Assembly (NCBI GenBank): GCA_020638735.1
Contig: JACKHZ010000013.1
Span: forward strand, 248,001-312,000
Source: Planctomycetota bacterium
Lineage (GTDB): Bacteria > Planctomycetota > UBA1135 > UBA2386
Direction: 5' to 3'
DNA: 64,000 nt
Shown: in pieces, positions 53,670-64,000 of the stretch
Layout of the letters: every line of letters begins with the position of its first letter
How positions within the stretch are numbered: position 1 is the first letter of the stretch
Translations under genes and position numbers: made by a program
The notes under the pieces: model-generated
The model's input: the letters and a program-made list of their open reading frames with translations, nothing else
What the model was told of the DNA's origin: nothing
Databases searched by the model: none

Positions 53670-56600
53670 ATGCCGCTCCCGTTCGCCGGACCCGACCGCC
53701 TGCTCGCGCACTACGCCCGCACCGGCGACGCGCGTTCGCTCGGCCGGCTGTTCGACCGCACCGCGCCGGAGCTGCTGCGGGTCGCGCTGTGGCTGGTCGG
53801 TGACCGCCACGACGCCGAGGACCTGCTGCAGCGCACGTTCGTCGCGGTGATGCAGTCGCGGGAGCGCTACGACCCGGCGCGGCGCGCGGTGCCGTGGATG
53901 TGCGGCGTGCTCGGCAACCTGGCGCGGCGGCTGCACGAGCAGCGAGCGCGGACGGCGCGGGACGTGCCGATCGAAGGGGTCGCCGAATGTGCGGGTGCCG
54001 GCGACCCGGTGCGCGCGGCCCGCGACGCCGAACTCGCCGCGGCGGTCGCGCGCATGCGCGACGCGCTCGGCCCGCCCTACGCGGAAGTGCTGGACCTTCA
54101 CCTCGGCGAAGGGCTCCTGGCCAACGAGATCGCGACGCGCCTCGGGCGCCCGGCCGGCACGGTGCGCACGCAGTTGGTGCGCGGTCTCGGCCTGCTCAAA
54201 CGTCACCTGCCGAACGGCTTCGTCGCCGGGCTGCTGCTCGCCGGCTCGGCGCGCGCGGCGGTGCTGGTGGCGGCGCAGGCTGCCGTGCGGCAACAGGTGG
54301 TCTCGGCGGCGCTGGCCGCGCAACCGGCGGGCGCCGCGGCGGGAACCGCGGCGCTCGCGATCCAGATCGCGGGGATGACGATGGGGAAGAAGATGCTGTG
54401 GCTCGCACCGGCGCTGCTGCTCGCGCTCGGTGGTGGCGTTCTCTGGTGGCAGCAGGATTCCGCCGCGGCGCCGGTTGCGCCGGCGCCGCTGGCGGCGGAG
54501 GTGGAGGTCGTTGGGCGTGATGGTTCGTCGCGCGAGCCCGTCGCGTCGGCAGCGGAGCGCGTGGCGGCGGTGGCCGGGGACGCGCTTCCCGAGCCAGATC
54601 CCGACTGGGCGACGTTGGTCGTGCGGCTGAAGTGGGAGGACGACGGTTCGCCGGCGGTCGGGGTCGGCATCCGCGCCCAGCCGGATCCTGGGCTGCCGAC
54701 GCGCATGCGTTGCGGGCTCACCGGCGATGCCGGGGCGGTGACGTTGCGCCGGTTGCGTCCGGGCAGGGTCGTCGTCGACTCGCACTTCAGTGTGCCCAAG
54801 TGGATCGACGTCGAGGCCGGTCGCGTGCAGACGCTCGACCTGACGGCGCCGCGCGGGGAGACCGTCGAGGGCATCGTGCTCGACGCCGCAGAACGGCCGG
54901 TCGCCGGTGCGCGCATCTGGTTGTCCGACTCCGGCAGCGTCTGGCGCGGCTTCGAAGTGGCGACCACGGGCGCCGATGGGCGGTTCGCGATGACGGCCCG
55001 CGGTGGCCATGTCGGCGCGCGCTGTGCCGGCTATGTGCCGTCGCGGTTGCGTATGCTGACGCCCGGGCACGGTGCGTTGACGATCCGCCTCACGGAGGCA
55101 GCCGGCGCGGTGCACGGGCGCGTCGTCGATACGAAGGGGCAGCCGGTCGCGGAGGCGTTGGTGGCCATCGGCTGGCTCGGCGGCAACGTGATCCCCGGCA
55201 GCACGCGCGACGAGTACTACACGGCGCCGACCCGACCGCGCATCGTCACCGACGTCGATGGCCGCTTCTCTTGTGATGGCGTAGCGCCGGGTTCGACCGA
55301 GGTGCAGGCTTGGGCAGCTGGCTTCGGTCCGGCGAGCACGACGACGCTGGTCGCGGTCGACGCGAGTGCGGAGGTCATGCTGGTGCTCGAGCCGGGTGCC
55401 GTGGTCGAAGGCGTCGTGCGGGATGCCGGTGGTGGCGCGGTCGCCAACGCGCGCGTCGGCCGTGCCGTCAGCTACTACACGTTTGCCGCGGTCGGGGCTT
55501 CGACCGATGCCGAAGGGCGCTTCCGGCTCGTCGACCTGCCGGCGGGGGAGGTGCCACTGAAGGTGTGGCGCGATGGGCGCGACGTCACTGCGCAAACGGT
55601 GGCCACCATCGCCGGCGCGGTGACGACCTGGAACCCCGTGCTCGACGAGGGCGCGGTACTGCGCGGCCGCGTGCTCGCACCGGACGGTTCGCCGGTCGCT
55701 GACCTGACGGTCGGTGTGGTGCCCGACAACCAGGGGCCACTCGATCCCGAGACGACGACCGATGCGGATGGGGCCTTCGTGCTCGACGACATCCGCAGCG
55801 TTCCATTGACGCTGCGCATCGAGGGCTCTTGCCCGCTCGCGGAGCGCCGGTTCGATACCGCACCTGCCGCTGCGCAGGTCCTGCAGCTCACCGATCGCGA
55901 GTGGCCGTCGGCCAGTGTGAGTGGCCGCGTGCTGGGTGTCGACGGTGCGACCGTCGCGGCGACGGTCTCGGTGCACCAAGCGTGGTGGCGTACGGGGCCG
56001 CAGCGGGTCACCGACGAGCGCGGAGGGTTCGTGTTCGAGCGCCTGACACCGGGTGACTACCGCGTCGCCGTGCACGCGCCCGGCTATGGCGAGTTGCTGC
56101 TGCCGCAGCTGCACTTGCAGCCGGGCGAGCAGGTTCGTTTGCCTGACGTGCAGCTACGACCCGCTGGACGCATCGAGTTCGAGTTCCGGCCATGCGAGGA
56201 GAACGCTTCGTTCGGCATGCTCCAGTTGCTGCGCGACGACGGGGTCACGGTCGGGCACGTGATGCCGGACGGTGCCGTCGCATCCGCAGAGCTGCCGGCA
56301 GGTGACTATCGGGCGATCGCCTGGGGCAACCACTCGGTGGCCGTGGTGGGCTTCCACGTCGACAGCGGAACTACGAACCGTGCGGAGCTGGTGTTCGCGC
56401 CGGCGCACCGCGTCGAGTTCGTCGTGACGTGGCCGGGTCGGGAAGCGCCGCAGCGCCTGCAGCTGATCGTGCGCGACGGCGGGGGCGGCATCGTCGGTAC
56501 GCGCTACTTGGAGCCGTCGAGAACGGGGAACGGAGGGTCGCTCGATTGTCAGGTCGCGTTCGCCGTCGGTGCCTACAACATCGAAGCGCGAATCGGCGAC

Positions 56601-56687
56601 GAGCTCGTTGCCGAGGTCGCGTTCACGGTCGCCGCGGGTGACCCCGGGCCGATGCCGCGCATCGACGTGCCGCTGCGCCAGCAGTAG
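53670..56687 (+). CDS. ECF sigma factor fused to a membrane-anchored carboxypeptidase-regulatory-like array
   Basis: 1005 residues. Residues ~1-185 are an ECF sigma factor: region 2 (FDRTAPELLRVALWLVGDRHDAEDLLQRTFV), region 4 (MRDALGPPYAEVLDLHLGEGLLANEIATRLG with RLGRPAGTVRTQLVRGL). Hydrophobic segments follow (FVAGLLLAGSARAAVLVAA; MLWLAPALLLALGGGVLWWQ), then ~700 extracytoplasmic residues with repeated CarboxypepD_reg domains (VEGIVLDAAERPVAGA, VHGRVVDTKGQPVAEA, VEGVVRDAGGGAVANA, LRGRVLAPDGSPVADL, VSGRVLGVDGATVAAT). The sigma part therefore faces the cytoplasm and the array outside, so regulation probably needs release of the sigma part by proteolysis. The stop lies 8 bases from IS copy 4. 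A sensor-sigma fusion is the reading. Confidence 0.85.
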   Translation: MPLPFAGPDRLLAHYARTGDARSLGRLFDRTAPELLRVALWLVGDRHDAEDLLQRTFVAVMQSRERYDPARRAVPWMCGVLGNLARRLHEQRARTARDVPIEGVAECAGAGDPVRAARDAELAAAVARMRDALGPPYAEVLDLHLGEGLLANEIATRLGRPAGTVRTQLVRGLGLLKRHLPNGFVAGLLLAGSARAAVLVAAQAAVRQQVVSAALAAQPAGAAAGTAALAIQIAGMTMGKKMLWLAPALLLALGGGVLWWQQDSAAAPVAPAPLAAEVEVVGRDGSSREPVASAAERVAAVAGDALPEPDPDWATLVVRLKWEDDGSPAVGVGIRAQPDPGLPTRMRCGLTGDAGAVTLRRLRPGRVVVDSHFSVPKWIDVEAGRVQTLDLTAPRGETVEGIVLDAAERPVAGARIWLSDSGSVWRGFEVATTGADGRFAMTARGGHVGARCAGYVPSRLRMLTPGHGALTIRLTEAAGAVHGRVVDTKGQPVAEALVAIGWLGGNVIPGSTRDEYYTAPTRPRIVTDVDGRFSCDGVAPGSTEVQAWAAGFGPASTTTLVAVDASAEVMLVLEPGAVVEGVVRDAGGGAVANARVGRAVSYYTFAAVGASTDAEGRFRLVDLPAGEVPLKVWRDGRDVTAQTVATIAGAVTTWNPVLDEGAVLRGRVLAPDGSPVADLTVGVVPDNQGPLDPETTTDADGAFVLDDIRSVPLTLRIEGSCPLAERRFDTAPAAAQVLQLTDREWPSASVSGRVLGVDGATVAATVSVHQAWWRTGPQRVTDERGGFVFERLTPGDYRVAVHAPGYGELLLPQLHLQPGEQVRLPDVQLRPAGRIEFEFRPCEENASFGMLQLLRDDGVTVGHVMPDGAVASAELPAGDYRAIAWGNHSVAVVGFHVDSGTTNRAELVFAPAHRVEFVVTWPGREAPQRLQLIVRDGGGGIVGTRYLEPSRTGNGGSLDCQVAFAVGAYNIEARIGDELVAEVAFTVAAGDPGPMPRIDVPLRQQ

Positions 56688-56695
56688 TTCGGCGC

Positions 56696-58137
56696 ATAGG
56701 TCGTCCAAGCTGGAGTCCGGCCCACCCGAACCGCACGACCGCGTCGATCCACGATCCTTCGCCCCCCGTCGACCCGCCTTCGGACCCCGCCCAACCCCGG
56801 CACTCTTGCCGAAATCCCCCTTCCAGCCAACACCCCGCCCCCGCCGCGACCCTCTGGCCACGGCATCAGCTCCCTCACCTCACGCGCCCCACCACTCCGC
56901 CACTCCCGGCGGCGCTCGCGCCGGCGCTACTTGCGCCACCCCACACGGCAACCCCATCGCCCGCCGCACCTTCTCGATCGCATCCGGCGCGGTGATCGCC
57001 GCCAGCAGCCGACGCACGCCGCCGCAATGCGGACAGACGAGCACGTCGATCGCGAACACCCGCCGCAGCAGTTCCGCCCACGGATAGCGGCGACGACGCA
57101 TCGTCGCGCAACCCGGCCGACCGCCGTTCGGTGCATGCGGGACCGTTCTGCGTCTCCTGCGCAACGCGAGCACCGCCTGCACCGCCCTCTGCTCCGGCTC
57201 GACCTCGACGCCATCGTCCGCCACCACCTCGTCTTCCTCCACCCGCGGTATCACCCGCGAACGCAACCCCGCCGCCGGCGCCAACACGCCGTGATACGTC
57301 ACCAGGTGACGCCGCGGCGGCGGCACCAATGCCAGCAGCCGCTCGATCAGCACCTCCGGCTCCATCACGACGTGTGTCGAACCGTCCTTCCACTGCCGCT
57401 TCAGCGAGTACGCCACCCGCCCATCTCGTGCTCGTGCCACGCGACCTCCCCGCGGCCGGGCTGCCAGGAGTACACACCGTCGAGCCACACCACATGGAAG
57501 TGCACGTTCAGCCGCAGCCCCGAGTCGAACCGCTGCACGAACAACACCGCTCCCGTGCGCGGCCGTGGCAACCCCAGCCGACGCGCGCGCGACTCGTAGA
57601 ACCCCGACACCGCGCCCACCAACACCCGCCGCACCAGCGCACACGCCTCCGCGTCATACGCACACAGCACCCGCAGCCGATGCGGCAGCGACAACACCCA
57701 TTGCCGCACCGGCGCCTCGACCGGAAACACCCGGTCCACCAACCACGCCGCCGTGTCCACCATGCGCCGCGCCCCGCACGACGGGCAGAAGCCGCGGCCC
57801 TTGCACGAGAACGCCACCGCCTCGTCCTTCCGGCACACCTCGCACCACACCCGCGCGAAGCCGTGCGCCAACACCCCGCAGCGCAAGAACGCATCCACCT
57901 CCCGATGGCAGAACCGCGGCAACGGCCGTTCGCGCTGCTCGAGGCGTAGACGCACCGTCGGCCACGCAGAGGCGACCGCCCGGTAGAGCACCGACCGCTC
58001 CGGTCGGCGCCGACACCACGTTGCTGCAGCTGCGCGCACATACGGTCAGGTGCACCGCATGCGCCAGCGGTGGCATGGATTCGCCGCGGCACGCCATCAC
58101 GCAGTCACACGCACGCGAGCATGGCCTTGCCCTCCAC
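56696..58137 (-). mobile_element. IS91-family element copy 4 (internal deletion, longest 5' part)
   Basis: Begins ATAGGTCGTCC with GCGC rather than GGGG in front. It keeps the transposase N-terminus that is missing in copies 1-3, but about 395 bases are deleted between the CCCATC junction near 57425 and the GTGCTCGTGCC region, relative to copies 2 and 3. The left end abuts the 55-bp repeat at about 58138. Confidence 0.8.
56880..58039 (-). pseudogene. IS91-family transposase with frameshifting internal deletion (copy 4)
   Basis: The 5' part (57401-58039) encodes the zinc-binding N-terminus (VWCEVCRKDEAVAFSCKGRG then FCPSCGARRMVD) and the HUH motif LNVHFHVVWLDG. The 3' part (from ~57430) encodes GRVAYSLKRQWKDG through the CPHCGG knuckle, but in a different frame. 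The deletion removes the catalytic-Tyr region. Joining copy 4 N-terminus and copy 2/3 middle gives a complete ancestral transposase. Confidence 0.85.
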
Positions 58138-58160
58138 CATCCGTAAGATCGCCGCCCCCG

Positions 58161-60478
<2,318 letters not shown>

Positions 60479-60482
<4 letters not shown>

Positions 60483-61486
60483 GCAAGCCCACCGCGGTGC
60501 TGTTCTGCCCCGGCCGCGGCGCCTACGGCAAGGACGAGCTCGGCTTCGTCGGCCGCACGCTGCGCCCCGGCCCCGTCGCCGACGCGCTCGCCGCGAGCGA
60601 CGCCGCGCGCCGCGCCGCCGATCGCGCGACGCTGACCGAAGTGGACGCCGCGGATCGTTTCCGCCCGAGCTACCACCTCGACGGCGAGAACGCCGCCGAG
60701 TTGATCTACTTCGGCGCCATGGCGCACGTCGAGCAACTGCGCGAGCGCTACGAGATCGTCGCCGTCGCCGGCAACTCGCTGGGTTGGTACACGGCGCTGC
60801 CCGCGAGCGGCGCGCTCGACCCCACCGCCGGCTGGCGCCTCGTCGCGACGATGGCGCGCCTACAGAAGCTCGTGAAGGGCGGCCAGGTGCTGACGACCAC
60901 GGTCGGCGACGACTGGCGCCGCAACCCGGCGCTGTGGGTCGCCGTCGAGGCGACCGTGCACGCGCTGCAGGACCGCGGCGACGAGTTCTACTGCGACCAC
61001 AGCATCCACCTCGGCGGCCACGCCGTGCTCGCCGGCACCGAGGCCGCCGTGCAGGAGCTGCTCGTGCGCCTGCCCAAGGTCAAGGTCGGCGAGCGCGAGT
61101 TCCCGTTCCGGCTCGCGGGCCACGGCCCGTTCCACACGCGCCTGTGCAACGAGACCTCGGCGCAGGCCGCGACGTTGCTCGCCGACCTGCCGGTCGTGGC
61201 GCCGCAGTGCCACCTGATCGACGGCTTCGGCAACGTGCACTCGCCGTGGTCCGCCGACCCGCGCGAGCTGCTGCGCTACACGCTGCGCGAACAGGTCGTC
61301 GAGACCTTCGATTTCTCCGCCTGCGTGCGCACGGCGATGCGCGAGTTCCAGCCGGACGTGCTGCTGTGCGCCGGACCGGGATCGTCGCTGCGCGCGCCGG
61401 TCGGCCACTGCGTCCTGCGCGAGGGCTGGCGCGGGGTGCACGACAAAGCGGCGCTGTTCGCGTCCGGCGTCGTCGCGACCGGTTGA
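60479..61486 (+). CDS. malonyl-CoA:ACP transacylase-like protein (FabD fold)
   Basis: 335 residues with the acyltransferase elbow AVAGNSLGWYTAL (Ser in a GxSLG motif, here GNSLG rather than GHSLG) and the second catalytic element LAGHGPFHTRL (His). The N-terminal AVLFCPGRGAYGKDELGF replaces the usual 'FPGQGAQ' opening. This would load acyl groups on a carrier protein for fatty-acid or polyketide-like synthesis. It starts on the E1 stop (ATGA), so the two share a transcript; an acyl-CoA supply next to an acyltransferase fits branched-chain fatty-acid priming, which is inference. Confidence 0.75.
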
Positions 61487-61513
61487 TGAGTGCGCCGAGG
61501 CGCCCGCCGGCGA

Positions 61514-62710
61514 TCAGTTGATGCGGAACGCCATCGCCGAACCGAGCAGGAACGGCGCGGTGACCGTCGCGCCGGCGCCCTGCACGGCGAAGGTCACCCC
61601 GACCAGCAACGGATTGTTCGGCACCGGCAGGTAGAGGTCGAAGCGCTGCGTCGAGGTCAGCGTCTGCGCGATGGCGAACGCGGAAGTCGGATCGAGCAAG
61701 AGGTCGCCGATCGGAGTGCTGATCGGACCCGCCTCCGCGTGCGCACCCAGCATGCCGACGTAGCCGTTCTCGGAGGCGACGGAGAGGCGCGTCACCCTGC
61801 CGATGGAAAGCGGCGAATCGCACCAGGCAACCGGCGTGACGACCTGACGATCCACCTGGACGAGGTGCGCCTCCGACAACCCCTCGGCGCCGAGCACCGG
61901 CTCGAGCCCGCGGGGGTCGTCGCCGAGGAACTGGCCGAAGAACCCGCCCGCGATCGCCATCGCGCGGTCGAACACCTCCGGACCCGCCGCGCTGAGCCCG
62001 GCGACGTTCATGTGGTCGCAGCTCCAGTCCATTCGGTAGTGGAACTTGAGCCCCTCCTTCGGCGCCAGGTACTCGTAGAACGGCTGCGCGTGCAGCAGCG
62101 GCGGTGTGATCTGGTCACCTTCGCCAGAGACGATGCCGAACGGGGCGTGCACGCTCGCCGCCGGCAAGCCCGGGTCGTGCGGCGCGAGCGCCAGCGCGCA
62201 CTTGTAGCCCGGATTGCAGAGCGGCCCCGGCACGTCGTACATCACGTAGGCCGCGACACCGCCGCCCATCGAGTGCCCCATCACGCCGACCCTCTTCATG
62301 TCGAGCCGCTGATAGAACGGCGAAGCCGGGTCGCTGTTGGTCGCGGCCAACGCGCCGAACATCGCCCGCCCGTCGTACTCGAGCGCCAGATAGCTCCACT
62401 GGCCCGTGTTGAGCATCACGGTGACGAAGCCGCGGCTCGCCATGCGATCGCCGATCGCCGCGTAGTCGCTGCCGACGAAGCTGTAGCCGTGCAAGAACAC
62501 GATCACGGGGCATCTGCCGACGTGCGGGCTCATCGGCACATCCTGGCCCCCGACGTCGGCCGGATAGAACACCTCGGCATCCAGCACGGGCGTGCCGTTG
62601 CCGGTGGTGTTGGCCCAGGCGACGTCGCGCATCCCGACGCCACCCACCTGCGCCGTGGCGATGGACGCCGTGGCGACGATCGCCAGCAGAAGTGCCCGGT
62701 TGTTGCGCAT
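61514..62710 (-). CDS. secreted alpha/beta hydrolase
   Basis: 398 residues with signal peptide (ALLLAIVATASIATAQ). The hydrolase core shows CPVIVFLHGYSFVGSDYAA (oxyanion strand), the nucleophile elbow VGVMGHSMGGGVAAYVM (GHSMGG, Ser) and a probable acid strand PFGIVSGEGDQITPP. This is the dienelactone/PET-hydrolase-like or PAF-acetylhydrolase-like branch. The last ~80 residues (VPNNPLLVGVTFAVQGAG) are the recurrent C-terminal domain of this window. Likely an envelope or secreted esterase; the substrate is unknown. Confidence 0.8.
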   Translation of the reverse strand: MRNNRALLLAIVATASIATAQVGGVGMRDVAWANTTGNGTPVLDAEVFYPADVGGQDVPMSPHVGRCPVIVFLHGYSFVGSDYAAIGDRMASRGFVTVMLNTGQWSYLALEYDGRAMFGALAATNSDPASPFYQRLDMKRVGVMGHSMGGGVAAYVMYDVPGPLCNPGYKCALALAPHDPGLPAASVHAPFGIVSGEGDQITPPLLHAQPFYEYLAPKEGLKFHYRMDWSCDHMNVAGLSAAGPEVFDRAMAIAGGFFGQFLGDDPRGLEPVLGAEGLSEAHLVQVDRQVVTPVAWCDSPLSIGRVTRLSVASENGYVGMLGAHAEAGPISTPIGDLLLDPTSAFAIAQTLTSTQRFDLYLPVPNNPLLVGVTFAVQGAGATVTAPFLLGSAMAFRIN

Positions 62711-63014
62711 CGAGTTCGGAGGTTGTCGCTCGGGAGGTCGAGGAAGATACCGGAGGAGACGGCACGGGCAAGGTCGTCTCGAGTGCGGCCGCGCGCGGCG
62801 GCAGCGCAGGCGCCCATCCCATCAGGAGAACGCCCCTCACCGCGACCGACGCTCGGCCGGAAACGCGCGCTCACACCGGGACGATGCGGCGAGCGCGTGG
62901 CGTCGGCCGTTCGACGGCGGCGACGCAAGCCCCTGACCGGACGACGTCGCCGCGCCGACGGTGCGACGCCGCGCCGACAGCGGCGCGGCGGGAGCTTCCG
63001 ACGCGGTCGTGGCC

Positions 63015-63020
63015 TAGCAT
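63015..63020 (+). promoter_or_regulatory. possible -10 box of a leaderless gene
   Basis: TAGCAT lies only 6 bases before the GTG at 63027, so transcription would start at or inside the start codon. Otherwise the 316-base stretch 62711-63026 shows nothing I could recognise. Confidence 0.3.
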
Positions 63021-63026
63021 CTCGCC

Positions 63027-64000
63027 GTGCCGAATCCCCGCCACCACACCCCGCGTCGCCAGCAAGACCCCGGCGAGCAGATTTTCTCGTGCCGCCACTT
63101 CGGCATCTGCGGCGGCTGCTCGCTGCTGGACCAGCCGGTCGCGTGGCAGCTGCACGACAAGGTCGAGGCCGCGGAGGCGTTGCTGGCGCCGTTCCTCGAC
63201 GGTCAGCGCGTCGCGTCCTCACCGCCCGAACGACCGCAGCGCCACTTCCGCACGCGCCTGCTCTACCCGGTGCGACAAGGCCACGACCACCAGCCGATCG
63301 TCGGCATCTACGAGTATCGCAGCCACCACGTGGTGCGCATCGAGGAGTGCCAGACGCAGGACGAGTGGTTGACCGCGCTCGGCCGCGCCGCCGAACGCGT
63401 CATCGGCGAGCTGCGGCTGCAGCCCTACGTCGCCGCACGACGGCGCGGCCAGGTGAAGGCGTTCTGGGCGCGGCTCGCCAGCGGCACCGGCGAAGTGCTC
63501 GCCGGCATCGTCACGCGGCCGGGCGAGTTCGACGAGGGCAAGCAGTTCGCCGACGCGCTGATCGACGCCGCGATGGAGCTGCGCAGCAGCGGCCGCGGGC
63601 GGCGGCTCGTCGGCGTCATGCACTCGATCAGCGACCGCGACGACGAGTTCCTGCTCGGCGATCGCCATGTGCCGCTGCGGGGCCGCGACCACGTGCTCGA
63701 CGAGCGCGACGGACTGACGTTCCGCGTCAGCGCCGGCAGCTTCTACCAGATCCACGCCGGCGCCCACGCGCTGCTGTATCACCCGACGATCGAGCTGTGC
63801 GGCGACGTGCGCGACAAGCGCGTCGTCGACGGCTACGGCGGTGTCGGCGCGTTCGGCCTGCGACTCGCGAAGGCCGGCGCGCGCGAGGTGCTGATCGTCG
63901 AGGACAACGCCGCCGCGTGCCGCGACGCCGAACACAACGCCAAGGAGAACGGGCTGGCCAACGTCGTCGTGCGCCGCGAACCGTTCGGCAGCGCGACGCT
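63027..64000 (+). CDS. RlmD/TrmA-type RNA (uracil-5-)methyltransferase, 3' end outside window
   Basis: SAM-dependent RNA uracil-C5 methyltransferase, at least 324 residues, continuing past base 64000. The N-terminal iron-sulfur motif CRHFGICGGCSLLD is diagnostic of the RlmD/RumA type. The central part includes FRTRLLYPVRQ and the RNA-contact motif SFYQIH, then the SAM-binding VVDGYGGVGAFGLRLA and IVEDNAAACRDAEHNAKENG. The catalytic Cys lies in the missing part. The start is taken at GTG 63027. It is a housekeeping-type gene outside the rearranged region. Confidence 0.85.
   Translation, partial: MPNPRHHTPRRQQDPGEQIFSCRHFGICGGCSLLDQPVAWQLHDKVEAAEALLAPFLDGQRVASSPPERPQRHFRTRLLYPVRQGHDHQPIVGIYEYRSHHVVRIEECQTQDEWLTALGRAAERVIGELRLQPYVAARRRGQVKAFWARLASGTGEVLAGIVTRPGEFDEGKQFADALIDAAMELRSSGRGRRLVGVMHSISDRDDEFLLGDRHVPLRGRDHVLDERDGLTFRVSAGSFYQIHAGAHALLYHPTIELCGDVRDKRVVDGYGGVGAFGLRLAKAGAREVLIVEDNAAACRDAEHNAKENGLANVVVRREPFGSAT

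Noticed and set aside
52860..56114. 1084-codon open frame antisense to the sigma-array gene
   Set aside because: Composition is Arg/His/Asp-rich noise; the plus-strand sigma and repeat domains are unambiguous.

Overview
The window is high-GC DNA that looks like a Planctomycetota chromosome. The evidence is the mix of genes: a formylglycine-type sulfatase, an arylsulfotransferase-like protein, a DUF1080 protein, PF07638-type ECF sigma and Ser/Thr kinase pairs, a sigma factor fused to a membrane-anchored regulator, and many large signal-peptide proteins that end in one recurring short beta-rich C-terminal domain. Lineage is inferred from content only. No rRNA, tRNA or CRISPR array was seen.

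Layout. 0-9 kb: a sulfatase cut by the window edge, a secreted protein, then a surface-polysaccharide-like group (two polytopic glycosyltransferases, a GT2 enzyme, an SGNH hydrolase). 9-20 kb: secreted proteins (sialidase/BNR-like, ASST-like, beta-helix, a tandem retropepsin-like protein) and a flavin-reductase-like enzyme. 20-32 kb: another polytopic transferase-like protein, a thioredoxin-family gene with an in-frame TGA at the first Cys of its CXXC motif (candidate selenoprotein), a tandem universal stress protein, propeller and beta-helix proteins, a carboxypeptidase-regulatory-like protein and a BSP/DUF1080 fusion.

32.5-58.2 kb is rearranged and is the most interesting part. It is bounded by two direct copies of a 55-bp sequence that begins the gene for a fused 2-oxoacid dehydrogenase E1. 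It holds four same-orientation copies of one IS91-family element. All four share the transposase 3' end; three are truncated at variable points at the 5' end and the fourth has an internal deletion. Next to the copies lie broken genes: a chemotaxis-receptor tail, a peptidase/propeller/barrel gene with several frameshifts, a second candidate selenoprotein gene cut off at its 3' end, and a possible operon gene beheaded by the element. Between the left repeat and copy 1 sits a lower-GC two-gene module, a DUF2188-DprA protein and a HAD-phosphoribosyltransferase-zinc ribbon protein. It resembles ShosTA-type toxin-antitoxin/antiphage systems but has a distinctive domain make-up. The same interval carries an ECF sigma/kinase pair, a DUF2785 protein, an FG-GAP protein, a DUF2975/XRE pair with a clear palindromic operator, and an ECF sigma factor fused to a membrane-anchored carboxypeptidase-regulatory-like array.

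58-64 kb: the fused E1 dehydrogenase (two compensating frameshifts in this sequence) overlaps an acyltransferase gene, followed by a secreted alpha/beta hydrolase and an RlmD/TrmA-type RNA uracil methyltransferase that runs off the window.
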